From Mucilaginibacter limnophilus (GTDB lineage: Bacteria > Bacteroidota > Bacteroidia > Sphingobacteriales > Sphingobacteriaceae), in NCBI RefSeq assembly GCF_004005815.1, contig NZ_SACK01000002.1:1-64000 (forward strand): 64,000 bases of DNA. Direction: 5' to 3'. Of this stretch, positions 51,446 through 59,995 are shown piece after piece (within the stretch, counting starts at the first letter, position 1; the number at the start of each line of letters is the position of its first letter). The position numbers and the translations under genes are program-made. The notes below the pieces were generated by a model. That model did no database searches, was not told the origin of the DNA, and worked only from the letters and a program-made list of their open reading frames with translations.

Positions 51446-51826
51446 TTACAATTCGTTATAATTTCTTTCTTCAAGCAGCACAAATTTGTTTCCGCACGGA
51501 TCGCTAAACTCGGCTACCAGGCCAATAGGCTGGTATTCGGGTTCGGTATCAAATTGCACACCCGCGGTACGTAACCGATAATGATCGTTCAGGCAATCAT
51601 CGGTGTTTAAAATAATACAGCCTTTAGTGTCGGTGTGCGGGTTGTGTTTTGAAATGGCAAGTAAAACGTCGTAATCTCCTGTTTCGAGTAGTGTACATTC
51701 AGCATCTTCGTAAAAAAGAACATTGTCGGCTACCTTAAAGCCCAGCTTTTCTGTGTAGAACTTTAGCTGTTCTTCAAAATCGCCTGCATAAACAGGAACA
51801 TATTTCAACTTCATTTCAGTTACCAT
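51446..51826 (-). CDS. VOC-superfamily (glyoxalase/bleomycin-resistance-like) protein
   Basis: This 126-residue protein shows a vicinal-oxygen-chelate pattern: KLKYVPVYAGDFEEQLKFYT, EKLGFKVADNVLFYED and a second half ending AEFSDPCGNKFVLLEERNY, where the Asp/Gly and Glu near the end fit the second betaalphabetabetabeta unit. The N-terminal metal-ligand His is not obvious, so it may be non-enzymatic. It is the first gene of a two-gene unit with the AraC regulator. It may start at the second Met (51814). Confidence 0.82.
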   Translation of the reverse strand: MVTEMKLKYVPVYAGDFEEQLKFYTEKLGFKVADNVLFYEDAECTLLETGDYDVLLAISKHNPHTDTKGCIILNTDDCLNDHYRLRTAGVQFDTEPEYQPIGLVAEFSDPCGNKFVLLEERNYNEL

Positions 51827-52157
51827 ACCGGCTAATTGTGCTTGTTGCCCGGAAACAGCAGAGTTACTTTAAAGTAAAAACGTTAACTGGGATATTCCGG
51901 TGGGTTAATTGCTCAGAAGCCGGTCAGTAAAATGAACTTCCGATATTCCAAATTTAGATGATAGAAAAGGGCCAAGTATCCCCCGAAGTGGGGGATTTAT
52001 GAGATTAATTTATGGTTAAGAGGGAACGGGTAGACATACGCAATCAGCGAAGTGCCACATCGACTAGGTACGAAGAGATATCTTCTGCAAGCAATATGAA
52101 CTAATATGCATGTCATAGAAGATTTCTCTCTATCGTTCGAAATGACAGGGGAGTATA
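51827..52157. other. Intergenic region with dispersed repeat
   Basis: This spacer lies upstream of the VOC gene and downstream of the response regulator gene. It holds a copy of the dispersed palindromic repeat (52052-52146), which ends just before the regulator's stop codon. I see no gene and no clear terminator of the T-run type. Confidence 0.45.
52052..52146. repeat. Dispersed intergenic palindromic repeat, copy 2
   Basis: The left part GTGCCACATCGACTAGGTAC...GAGATATCTTCT and the right part AGAAGATTTCTCTCTATCGT then TCGAAATGACA are imperfect reverse complements. The outer motif TGTCATTTCGA is shared with copy 1 at 45450-45540. Confidence 0.55.
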
Positions 52158-52787
52158 TCAAATCAATTTATTTTCCCGTGCGGTTTTTATCGCATCGGCG
52201 CGCGAGTTTACATCAAGCTTTACATAGATGTTTTTAACATGGCTACGCACGGTTTCAGGATCGATAAAGAGTTCACGGGCTATTTGTGTTCGGTTTTTGC
52301 CGTCACGTATCATTTCCAATATCTGGGTCTCGCGTTTTGACAAGGGCGATTCCTGGTTCTTTTGAAACGACCGGATCACCAGTTTGGCAATGTTGATGCT
52401 CATTGGCCCGCCGCCATCTTTTACTTCTTTTATTGATTCGATGATACGCGCCGATGGTGTGTTTTTGGTAAGATATCCTGATGCGCCGTTTGACAGGGCA
52501 TTAAATATCTGTTTTTCTGATTCATATACTGTGAGGATCAGTATATAGGCCTGCGGCACCAGTTTTTTTAATTTCGGAATGGCATCAATACCGTTGGTGC
52601 CGGGCAGTTCGATATCCAGCAATATTACTTCCGGTTTATCCAAAGCTATTTTGCGTGCAGCATCTTCATACGAACTGTAAGCGCTTACTACTTCATAACC
52701 TTCTGTTTCGCCAATTAAAAATGAATAACCGTGCCTTATGGTCTCATCATCCTCAATAATACTTACTTTAATATTGCGTGTGTTCAT
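52158..52787 (-). CDS. NarL/FixJ-type response regulator
   Basis: This 209-residue regulator has an N-terminal receiver domain with the acidic pair IIEDDE (residues 10-15) and the phospho-acceptor Asp58 in VILLDIELPG, the Thr in LILTVYES and the Lys in LTKNT. A C-terminal LuxR helix-turn-helix spans about 145-205 (SKRETQILEMIRDGKNRTQI, ELFIDPETVRSHVKNIYVKL). Its start overlaps the stop of the sensor kinase gene by 4 bases (ATGA), so the two are translationally coupled. Confidence 0.93.
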   Translation of the reverse strand: MNTRNIKVSIIEDDETIRHGYSFLIGETEGYEVVSAYSSYEDAARKIALDKPEVILLDIELPGTNGIDAIPKLKKLVPQAYILILTVYESEKQIFNALSNGASGYLTKNTPSARIIESIKEVKDGGGPMSINIAKLVIRSFQKNQESPLSKRETQILEMIRDGKNRTQIARELFIDPETVRSHVKNIYVKLDVNSRADAIKTARENKLI

Positions 52788-55729
52788 GCCGGCTGCGTTT
52801 TAGTAGTTATATTGAATTTGAGCGTTACCTCGGTTCCCTTGTCAGGAGACGATACGAAATTTAAGCCGCCGCCGATACGCCCGGCGCGCGTTTTAACATT
52901 TTTTAGTCCGTGCCCGCGTGATGTTTCTTTAGATTCAAAACCCTTGCCATCGTCCGTAAGGCTGATATGCACCTCGTTTTTTTCAAGCTTGCCTACTTTT
53001 AATACCACCAGGTCGGCATCGGCATGTTTTAGCACATTGTTCAAAAGCTCCTTAAATATCATGGTGATATTGCGGTTATACTCCATTGACAGCTTAACCT
53101 GCTTAAACTCATCGCTAACACCTTCGTGCTTAAAGGTGATCTCGGTATCTCTGAACAGTTCGACGCCTATTTCTTCAATATGTTTCAGCGTTTCGTATAA
53201 ATTATCGCTTTTGGGGTCGAGCGCCCAAAGGATATCACGTGTGCCATTGTAAAGCGATGCCGCGTTCTGCCTGATCTGCTCTACCAATTGCTTTTGCTCA
53301 GGCTTTTCAATTTTAACATTCAGCATTTCAGACAGCACTGTAATGCGTGTGAGTTTATTCCCAAGGTCGTCATGAAAGTCTTCTGCCGTTTGCTGGCGAA
53401 TCTTCAGCTTTTCTTCGCGCTTGATAGCCTCAATGGCTTTTTGCTTTTGTATTTTTTGACGATGCCACAGCGCCTGTGCACCTACCACAAGCCCTATTAT
53501 AACCCATAACGAAAGCACGATAAACCACGTAGTTTTATAAAAAGGCGGCACTATTTCAAAACTGAAAGTAGCCGTGTTTTTTGATACCGCACCATCCGGA
53601 CTTAATGCCCGCACCTCGAACGTATATTTACCCGGTGGAAGCGAGGGGTAATCAACCGAGTTATTTTTTACGGGTTGAGAGAATTTATCTTCGAGACCTA
53701 CAAGGCGGTACTGATAGGTGACGCTGCGTGCATCCCTCAGGTAAATACCCGCAAATGATATCGACAGATGATTACCATCGGCAGGCAACCTGTTATCGGC
53801 ACTATCACCTGACGGATTAAGCAGGTGGGCCTTTCCATCCCTAAACGAGCGCACATCTTCTATCATTACATACGGCGCTACAGATGTTTGCTGCTTTACA
53901 TTCGGGTTATAAACGGATAGTCCTTTTGCCGTACCGATATATACCCGGCTGTTATAATATAATGCAGCATTTTGGTTCGATTCAACAACAGGGTATTCGT
54001 TCTGGTCGGGTAGAACCTGCCAGCTTTTGCCCTTAAAGATCATCCGGTTCATGCCTCTTCCCGAACCAATCCACACCATGCCTTTATTATCACTTACCAA
54101 GCTGTAAACCGTGTTCGAGCGCAGGCCGTTGCGTTCGGTATAGTTATATACTTTATGTGCAAGCTGATTCCAAACAAACACGCCTCTGTCATCAGTAGCG
54201 AACAGTATGCCGTTCCGGGTTTTCAGCATACCGAATATGGATGAATGCCTGAGCACTGATAGCTCTTTATAAACAGGCACGTGTTTTTTATTTACAACCA
54301 AACTCACACCTTCCTGTGTGCCAAGTAATATTGAATCGCCACCCAATGATAATATCGACGTGACGAACATATTGCTGCCTTCTACATGTTTCAGGCTGTC
54401 ATTTTCATAATAAAAACAACCCGATGGAGTAGCTATCCATATTGTGCCGTGTTCATCTTCGGCATATGCGATAACCGTATGCTTTTCAGTTCCCTTAATC
54501 ATTTTAAAGCCCTGGGCATTATACTTCCAGCCGGCTTCTGCACCCACCCATAAATTGCCTTTGCTATCGGTGAATAAGCATTGCACCCTTCCTACAGTAC
54601 GGCCGTTGTTGTCGGTAAGTCTTGAAAATTTGTTGCCGTCAAGTTGTACCAGTCCGGCTTCCGTACCTAAAATCAGGCGGTTTTGATAACGTGCTAAACC
54701 CATTACCACCTGGTTGTCTTTTAACCCGTTGGTTTCATCGTACGTAACGAATGCGTCGCCGCCATATTTGAAAATACCGCTGCCCATTGTAGCCAGCCAA
54801 GTATTGCCGCCCGCATCGGTATATATATCAGTTACGGGATTATCGGTAAAGCCGTTAGCTGCTATAAAGTGTAGTGTACGGCCTCCTTTAATGCAATAAA
54901 CGCCATGCGATGTACCTATCCATAAGTTATTTTCATTATCCTGTTTAAAGCTTAAACAGGTAAACAGGTTATCGCCGAGCTGCTTTGGAAAAACTGGTGT
55001 TATTATCCCCTTTTTTGAAACGTAAAGACCTTTAAAAGTAAGCAGGTAAACTGTCTGGCTGTCTTTGCGGTCAAAAGCTATTTTAGTAATATGCGGTGGC
55101 ATGGCATCAGGCAGCCTGATAAAAGGCCGCCATTTTCCCTGTGTTAATACATAAACACCCTTTTTATATACGGCAGCATACAAATTGCCATCGGTGTGCA
55201 CGGTTAGGCTGGTTACGTAACCATCTTCAACGCCATTTACTTTCTCAGCTTGTAGTTTAAGGCCTTTTATTTTTAGCAGATGATTATCCATCACGGTCCA
55301 GATATTGCCTTCTTTATCCTGCACTATCTGCATTACCCATTTATTTCTCACACTATCGGGCGCACGGAAATTGATCAGTTTATTACCGTCATAGCTTGAA
55401 AGCCCTTTATGCGTGCCCAGCCACAGCCGACCCTGTTTATCGGTAAACACCGCATACACCAGGTTACTGTTTAAGCCCGTTGCCTTGGTAAGATTGAAAT
55501 AATCTTTACCATCAAAACGGCAGGCGCCTCCATAGGTACCTACCCACAGGCGGTGCTGCGCATCCTGACCGATCATTGTCGCCTGCGATTGTATCAGTCC
55601 ATCCTCAATATCATAATGGGTGAAATTGTATTTTTGCGCAAATAATGGCGCAGCACAAAACAGCACGGCCAATACCGCAAATAGCTTAAACTTTAAAAAC
55701 AATTGAGGCCTTTTCAACACGTTACACAT
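52784..55729 (-). CDS. Sensor histidine kinase with two-component propeller input domain
   Basis: The start is put at ATG 55729 (MCNVLKRPQ), giving about 981 residues; an earlier in-frame Met at 55756 is less likely. A signal peptide (LFAVLAVLFCAAPLFAQ) is followed by Reg_prop repeats forming periplasmic beta-propellers (repeats with ITKIA, NLWIGTSHGVYCI, TWLATMGSGIFKYGG, MVWIGSGRGMNRM). A Y_Y_Y domain, a transmembrane helix near residues 733-755 (WFIVLSLWVIIGLVVGAQAL), a HisKA_3 dimerisation domain (DFHDDLGNKLTRI, His about 781) and an HATPase domain (KELLNNVLKH, DDGKGFE, GHGLKNVKTRAG) follow. It senses a periplasmic ligand, probably a glycan, and signals to the response regulator encoded next. 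Confidence 0.9.
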   Translation of the reverse strand: MCNVLKRPQLFLKFKLFAVLAVLFCAAPLFAQKYNFTHYDIEDGLIQSQATMIGQDAQHRLWVGTYGGACRFDGKDYFNLTKATGLNSNLVYAVFTDKQGRLWLGTHKGLSSYDGNKLINFRAPDSVRNKWVMQIVQDKEGNIWTVMDNHLLKIKGLKLQAEKVNGVEDGYVTSLTVHTDGNLYAAVYKKGVYVLTQGKWRPFIRLPDAMPPHITKIAFDRKDSQTVYLLTFKGLYVSKKGIITPVFPKQLGDNLFTCLSFKQDNENNLWIGTSHGVYCIKGGRTLHFIAANGFTDNPVTDIYTDAGGNTWLATMGSGIFKYGGDAFVTYDETNGLKDNQVVMGLARYQNRLILGTEAGLVQLDGNKFSRLTDNNGRTVGRVQCLFTDSKGNLWVGAEAGWKYNAQGFKMIKGTEKHTVIAYAEDEHGTIWIATPSGCFYYENDSLKHVEGSNMFVTSILSLGGDSILLGTQEGVSLVVNKKHVPVYKELSVLRHSSIFGMLKTRNGILFATDDRGVFVWNQLAHKVYNYTERNGLRSNTVYSLVSDNKGMVWIGSGRGMNRMIFKGKSWQVLPDQNEYPVVESNQNAALYYNSRVYIGTAKGLSVYNPNVKQQTSVAPYVMIEDVRSFRDGKAHLLNPSGDSADNRLPADGNHLSISFAGIYLRDARSVTYQYRLVGLEDKFSQPVKNNSVDYPSLPPGKYTFEVRALSPDGAVSKNTATFSFEIVPPFYKTTWFIVLSLWVIIGLVVGAQALWHRQKIQKQKAIEAIKREEKLKIRQQTAEDFHDDLGNKLTRITVLSEMLNVKIEKPEQKQLVEQIRQNAASLYNGTRDILWALDPKSDNLYETLKHIEEIGVELFRDTEITFKHEGVSDEFKQVKLSMEYNRNITMIFKELLNNVLKHADADLVVLKVGKLEKNEVHISLTDDGKGFESKETSRGHGLKNVKTRAGRIGGGLNFVSSPDKGTEVTLKFNITTKTQPA

Positions 55730-55781
55730 ATATGCTGCTGATACACAGCAAAACAACTTTAAAATACGGCTATTTAAAAAT

Positions 55782-55808
55782 AAAAAAAATCACCCCCTTG
55801 GGGTGATT
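55782..55808 (-). terminator. Intrinsic terminator of the NTF2-like gene
   Basis: AATCACCCC (55788-55796) and GGGGTGATT (55800-55808) pair perfectly with a 3-base loop. Read leftward they are followed by a run of T (complement of TAAAAAAAA), so they terminate the minus-strand gene at 55844. Confidence 0.8.
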
Positions 55809-55843
55809 AATACTTTAGATGATGAGAGGCTGCCGGTGTTACA

Positions 55844-56317
55844 TTATTTGCTGGCAACAGGTTGTGTTAGCGCGGCGCTTTTTACGTCACCAAAAAACTT
55901 GCATACCTGCGTGATCTTCCACACTTTATCGGCGCTTTTTTCCATTATCACATAATTGCTTTGCAGGCAATCGCCATAAGTAAAATCAACTTTGGCAATT
56001 ACCATGGCATCGCTGGCGGCAAGTATCTGGTAGTCCGACTGGCAGTTTTGCTGTATGCCGTTTTCTTTACGCATTTGCTCAACCAGCTTTGATTTACCCT
56101 GTAGCATTACTTTTTCGCCACGCGGAATTTTGTAGCTGGCGTTTTCGTCAAGTATGCGGTTAAGGTTTTTTGCATCGCCGGTCATGTGGCAGTTAATATA
56201 ATCGCGGATAAGAGAGTTATATGCAGCTACGTTTTTAGGATCAGGATCATTATTTGCGAACAGGTTTGCAGTGGCTGATAACATAACCAGGCAAAGCAGG
56301 ATAATCTTAGTTTTCAT
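55844..56317 (-). CDS. Secreted NTF2/SnoaL-like protein
   Basis: This 157-residue protein has a signal peptide (IILLCLVMLSATANLFANND). The mature part reads as an NTF2-like cone fold: NSLIRDYINCHMTGDAKNLN, RILDENASYKIPRG, LVEQMRKENGIQQNC, AMVIAKVDFTYGDCLQSNYV and DKVWKITQVCKFF. No catalytic residues are obvious; most such secreted forms have unknown function. Three cysteines are in the mature part (His-Cys in INCHM, QNCQ, YGDCL), possibly for disulfides. It has its own terminator. Confidence 0.75.
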   Translation of the reverse strand: MKTKIILLCLVMLSATANLFANNDPDPKNVAAYNSLIRDYINCHMTGDAKNLNRILDENASYKIPRGEKVMLQGKSKLVEQMRKENGIQQNCQSDYQILAASDAMVIAKVDFTYGDCLQSNYVIMEKSADKVWKITQVCKFFGDVKSAALTQPVASK

Positions 56318-56474
56318 GGTGTTATTTTTTTATCAAAGTTGGGCACCAAACGCTAGCAGTAATATGCCAATAACACCATTGGTTATAACCCCAAAAGGGG
56401 GGATTTTGTGGGTGGGCGGCGGCAGATGGGCGCATGGTTGTCTGAACTGCTGATTTCCTTATGCTTTCCAATAA

Positions 56475-56552
56475 GTCATCCCAAACTTGTTGCGGGATCT
56501 CTCATGACATGCTTACTTTGCAAGTGAGATGCTGAAACAAGTTCAGCATGAC
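56475..56552. repeat. Dispersed intergenic palindromic repeat, copy 3
   Basis: A 78-base element with outer arms GTCATCCCAAACTTGTTGCG (then GGATCTC) and the reverse complement of GAGATGCTGAAACAAGTTCA (then GCATGAC). The arms are imperfectly matched. It shares the GTCATGCTGA outer motif with copy 4 at 59345-59405. Confidence 0.65.
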
Positions 56553-56660
56553 CAAGCAGGCGAATTTAAAAAAGTGCGCAAAGGCCCCGCCAGCAAACCG
56601 TGGCCGGGTGTTTTGCCTGTGGGCAGGGTAGGTTTTTGCTGGCTTGGCCTTTTCTTTTGG

Positions 56661-56695
56661 TTCGTTTTCTTTGTGGCTAAGACAAAGAAAATGAA
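56661..56695. repeat. Hairpin repeat with near-perfect 14-base arms
   Basis: TTCGTTTTCTTTGT (56661-56674) and ACAAAGAAAATGAA (56682-56695) pair with one mismatch around a 7-base loop. The surrounding GCTTGGCCTTTTCTTTTGG context resembles a common Bacteroidota intergenic repeat. It is not obviously a terminator of either neighbouring gene. Confidence 0.55.
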
Positions 56696-56922
56696 CATCC
56701 ACTGGCTTACATAAGGCACACTGCCATTCCTCACGGAGCACTGAGTTTAAAGAGATTGCCACGCTCGCAATAACAGTTTTTAGCTCTATCCGCCATGCAC
56801 CCTCCAAATAAATTTTCAATTCATATACTTTCTAAATTGTACTTTTATGTTGCAGCAATGTTACAATGCAGCGTTCAGTAACGACATTTGCCGATATATA
56901 TCCTGCTCAAAATAAATAATTT

Positions 56923-58293
56923 ATGAATGTTGAAATTTTAGCCCGCATTCAATTTGCCTTTACTATCGCTTTTCATTACATCTATCCGCCGTTAAGTATT
57001 GGCCTGGGTTTAATCATGTCAATAATGGAAGGCATGTACCTTAAAACCGGTAAAAAGCTGTACGAGCAGATGACCCGTTTCTTTGTCAGAATATTTGCGT
57101 TGATATTCGGAATCGGCGTAGCCACCGGTATTGTTATGGAGTTTGAGTTTGGCACCAACTGGGCGGTGTACTCGCGCTACGTGGGCGATGTGTTTGGGAG
57201 CGCATTGGCTGCTGAAGGCATATTCGCTTTCGCGCTTGAATCGGGCTTCCTTGGCATACTGCTTTTCGGTTGGAATAAGGTAAAACCAGGTGTACATTTC
57301 TTTTCAACGGTTATGGTTACGCTGGGTTCGATGTTCTCGGCCGTGTGGATAGTTGTAGCCAACTCGTGGCAGCAAACACCGGCGGGTTATCATATTGTAG
57401 GTAAAGACATGCACGCCCGTGCAGAGATAACCGATTTCTGGGCCATGGTTTTTAATCCTTCATCAGTTACACGCCTTACGCACGTTTGGATAGGATCATT
57501 TTTGGCGGGTGCTTTCCTGGTACTTAGCATCAGTGCATATTATCTGATTAAACAACGGCATATACATTTTGCCCGCGTATCATTTAAAATAGCGTTGGCT
57601 GTTGCAACGGTGTTTTCATTATCGCAGCTTTTTGTTGGGCATAAATCAGCCGAAGTGGTGGCCGAATATCAGCCCGCCAAACTTGCCGCGTTAGAGGGAC
57701 ATTATGATGGTACCAAACCTGCTGACATGTTTTTGCTGGGGTATGTTGATCAGGAAGAGAATAAAACAAAAGGCATTGCCATACCCGGCGGTTTAAGTTT
57801 TTTAACCAAAGGCGATTTTAATGCGCAGGTAATGGGGCTTAATAACTTTAAGCCTGAGGACCGTCCCGGGGCGGTCAACTTTGTGTTTCAAACATACCAC
57901 CTGATGGTAGCTATAGGTATGTTCCTGATCGCGCTTACCCTGTATGCATCGTTTCTGTGGTGGCGCGGTACCTTATTTACCAAACGGTGGTTAATGTATG
58001 TGTTCGCTTTTTCGGTATTGCTGCCGCAGATTGCTAATCAGGTGGGCTGGTACAGCGCCGAAGTTGGCCGCCAGCCCTGGGTGGTGTACGGCTTGCTGCG
58101 CACGTCTGATGCGCTATCGCAAGCGGTAACAGCACAGCATGTGTTGTTTTCGCTAATACTGTTTACTGTGGTTTATATAATATTATTTATTCTGTTTATC
58201 TACCTACTGAACAAAAAAATAAAACACGGACCGTATGATAATCATAATATCGATCATAGTCCGCGGCATATTGAAATGTCTGATGCACTCTAA
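56923..58293 (+). CDS. cydA: Cytochrome bd-type ubiquinol oxidase subunit I
   Basis: This 456-residue inner-membrane subunit carries the haem ligands His18 ([13 protein letters not shown]), His187 (THVWIGS) and Met328 (FQTYHLMVA), and the conserved GRQPW motif (382-386). It is shorter than the 522-residue E. coli protein because the quinol-binding Q-loop lacks the C-terminal insertion; it is the short-loop type. The enzyme oxidises quinol and reduces oxygen with high affinity. cydB follows after 10 bases. No cydX-like small gene is seen. Confidence 0.95.
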   Translation: MNVEILARIQFAFTIAFHYIYPPLSIGLGLIMSIMEGMYLKTGKKLYEQMTRFFVRIFALIFGIGVATGIVMEFEFGTNWAVYSRYVGDVFGSALAAEGIFAFALESGFLGILLFGWNKVKPGVHFFSTVMVTLGSMFSAVWIVVANSWQQTPAGYHIVGKDMHARAEITDFWAMVFNPSSVTRLTHVWIGSFLAGAFLVLSISAYYLIKQRHIHFARVSFKIALAVATVFSLSQLFVGHKSAEVVAEYQPAKLAALEGHYDGTKPADMFLLGYVDQEENKTKGIAIPGGLSFLTKGDFNAQVMGLNNFKPEDRPGAVNFVFQTYHLMVAIGMFLIALTLYASFLWWRGTLFTKRWLMYVFAFSVLLPQIANQVGWYSAEVGRQPWVVYGLLRTSDALSQAVTAQHVLFSLILFTVVYIILFILFIYLLNKKIKHGPYDNHNIDHSPRHIEMSDAL

Positions 58294-58303
58294 TTAATAA
58301 CTG

Positions 58304-59338
58304 ATGGCTACATTTTTAGGTATTGATTTTCAAACCTGGTGGTTCCTGCTGATAGGGGCTGTATTTACAGGATATATTATACTGGATGGTTTCGACCTTG
58401 GCGCGGGTTCGCTGCACCTGTTTTTCAATAAAGAAGAAAGCCGCCGCATCGCGCTAAACGCTATTGGCCCGGTTTGGGATGGTAATGAGGTTTGGATAGT
58501 AATAGGCGGCGGGGCGCTGTTCGCCGGCTTCCCTGAAGTGTATGCCACCTTGCTTTCGGCATTTTATATACCATTCATGCTGTTTTTGGTTGCTATAATT
58601 TTCAGGGCGATATCTATTGAATTTCGAAGCAAAGAACCTATGAAATGGTGGCGTAAGATGTGGGATGTAAGTTATTCCATTTCCAGCGCGCTGATTGCTT
58701 TTTTGCTTGGTGTTATTTTAGGTAATGTAACGCAAGGCATTAATATGGGCGCCGACCACGTATTTCGAGGCAGCTTTACCGAATTTTTAAATCCATACGC
58801 ACTGCTAACCGGCGTAACAACGCTTGCTTTGCTAATGATGCACGGGGCTATTTACCTCGTAATGAAAACCGAAAACCGTCTGTATGCCAAGCTAACGGTG
58901 ATGGTGCGCAACACCACCATCTTTTTTGTTATCATGATACTGCTCACCTCGTTTTATACGCTACTGTACCTGCCGCATATGGCGGCAACCATACGCGCGT
59001 ATCCCGAGCTGTTTTTTGTACCGGTGCTAATGGTACTGGCCATTGCCAATATTACCCGGCAAATCACCAAGCGGAAATACATGGCGGCATTTGTATCATC
59101 GGCAGTAACCATAAGCCTGCTGATGGTTTTGGTTGCCATGGAGCTTTACCCTAACATGCTGCTTTCCAAACAATCGGCCGAGTATCATCTAACTGTTTAC
59201 AACGCGGCATCGTCTCAAAAAACGCTGGGTATTATGCTGATTGTAGCGGCTATAGGCGTGCCGCTGGTGGCTGGTTATACTACCTTTGTGTTCATGACCT
59301 TTAAAGGAAAGGTGAAGCTGGATGAGATGAGTTATTAG
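58304..59338 (+). CDS. cydB: Cytochrome bd-type ubiquinol oxidase subunit II
   Basis: This 344-residue partner of CydA has eight to nine hydrophobic helices. It begins FQTWWFLLIGAVFTGYIILD then GFDLGAGSLHLFF, with the GPVWDGNEVWIVIGGGALFAG motif typical of CydB. It forms the heterodimer with CydA in the membrane. It follows cydA with 10 bases between and is the last gene of the unit; a palindromic repeat lies immediately after the stop codon. Confidence 0.95.
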   Translation: MATFLGIDFQTWWFLLIGAVFTGYIILDGFDLGAGSLHLFFNKEESRRIALNAIGPVWDGNEVWIVIGGGALFAGFPEVYATLLSAFYIPFMLFLVAIIFRAISIEFRSKEPMKWWRKMWDVSYSISSALIAFLLGVILGNVTQGINMGADHVFRGSFTEFLNPYALLTGVTTLALLMMHGAIYLVMKTENRLYAKLTVMVRNTTIFFVIMILLTSFYTLLYLPHMAATIRAYPELFFVPVLMVLAIANITRQITKRKYMAAFVSSAVTISLLMVLVAMELYPNMLLSKQSAEYHLTVYNAASSQKTLGIMLIVAAIGVPLVAGYTTFVFMTFKGKVKLDEMSY

Positions 59339-59344
59339 ATTATT

Positions 59345-59405
59345 GTCATGCTGAGGAACGAAGCATCTATTGGCGAATAGATCCTTCACTATCGTTCAGG
59401 ATAAC
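59345..59405. repeat. Dispersed intergenic palindromic repeat, copy 4
   Basis: GTCATGCTGAGGAACGAAGC then ATCTATT, and AATAGATCCTTCACTATCGT then TCAGGATAAC, are imperfect inverted arms separated by GGCG. It lies between the convergent cydB and rdgB genes and may double as a transcription terminator. Confidence 0.6.
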
Positions 59406-59414
59406 AAGCATTAG

Positions 59415-59993
59415 TTATACACCTTTCAAAAACTCCACAAGTTTCTCCACTGCCTTTGCTCGATGACTAATGCTGTTCTTTTCTTCCATGCTCATTTCAG
59501 CAAAAGTGATATCATAACCATCAGGCTGGAAGATGGGATCGTACCCAAAGCCTTGTGTGCCGCTGCGCTCATGACGGATAGTGCCCTCAACTGTACCTTC
59601 AAAAAAGTGCTCATCACCTTCCCATAGTAATGAGATAACGGTAATAAACCGGGCCCTGCGGTTTGGTGAACTCTCGAGCTTTTCGAGCACCTTATCAATA
59701 TTGGCAGCATGGTTTCCATGTGTGCCTGCATATCGTGCAGAATAAACACCCGGTTCGCCATTAAGTGCTTCAATTTCTAGTCCGCTATCGTCGCCAAAGC
59801 AGTTAAACTGATATTTATCAAAAATAAAATGGCTTTTTATCGAGGCGTTCTTACGGAAGGTTGTGCCTGTTTCTTCAATATCATCGTGGCAATTGATATC
59901 ATCAAGGGTAAGCAGTTTAATCTTGTCGCCAATAGCGGCCGACACTTCATCAACCTTGTGGCGGTTGTTGGTAGCAAAAACTAATTCAGGCAT
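59415..59993 (-). CDS. rdgB: XTP/dITP diphosphatase (RdgB/HAM1 family)
   Basis: This 192-residue enzyme removes non-canonical purine triphosphates (dITP, XTP) from the nucleotide pool. Family features are present: LVFATNNRHKVDEVSAAI at the start, GTTFRKNASIKSHF, the metal-binding FGDDSGLEIEALNGEPGVYS segment, ARYAGTHGN, FEGTVEGTI and GFGYDPIFQPDG, with the C-terminal SHRAKAVEKL. It is 2 bases downstream of the unknown gene at 59996. Confidence 0.94.
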   Translation of the reverse strand: MPELVFATNNRHKVDEVSAAIGDKIKLLTLDDINCHDDIEETGTTFRKNASIKSHFIFDKYQFNCFGDDSGLEIEALNGEPGVYSARYAGTHGNHAANIDKVLEKLESSPNRRARFITVISLLWEGDEHFFEGTVEGTIRHERSGTQGFGYDPIFQPDGYDITFAEMSMEEKNSISHRAKAVEKLVEFLKGV

Positions 59994-59995
59994 AA

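Larger units (their letters stand above)
56318..56922. other. Repeat-rich intergenic region upstream of cydA
   Basis: This roughly 600-base stretch has no gene I accept. It contains a palindromic repeat (56475-56552) and a second hairpin repeat (56661-56695). Several short frames in it are by-products of these repeats. Near the right end, around 56837-56860, is TGTACTTTTATG, resembling a -7 element ahead of cydA. Confidence 0.5.

Noticed and set aside
56502-56819. Several short frames of 60 to 105 codons on both strands, including FFWFVFFVAKTKKMN
   Set aside because: They arise from intergenic repeats upstream of cydA and read through hairpins; no true coding signal.
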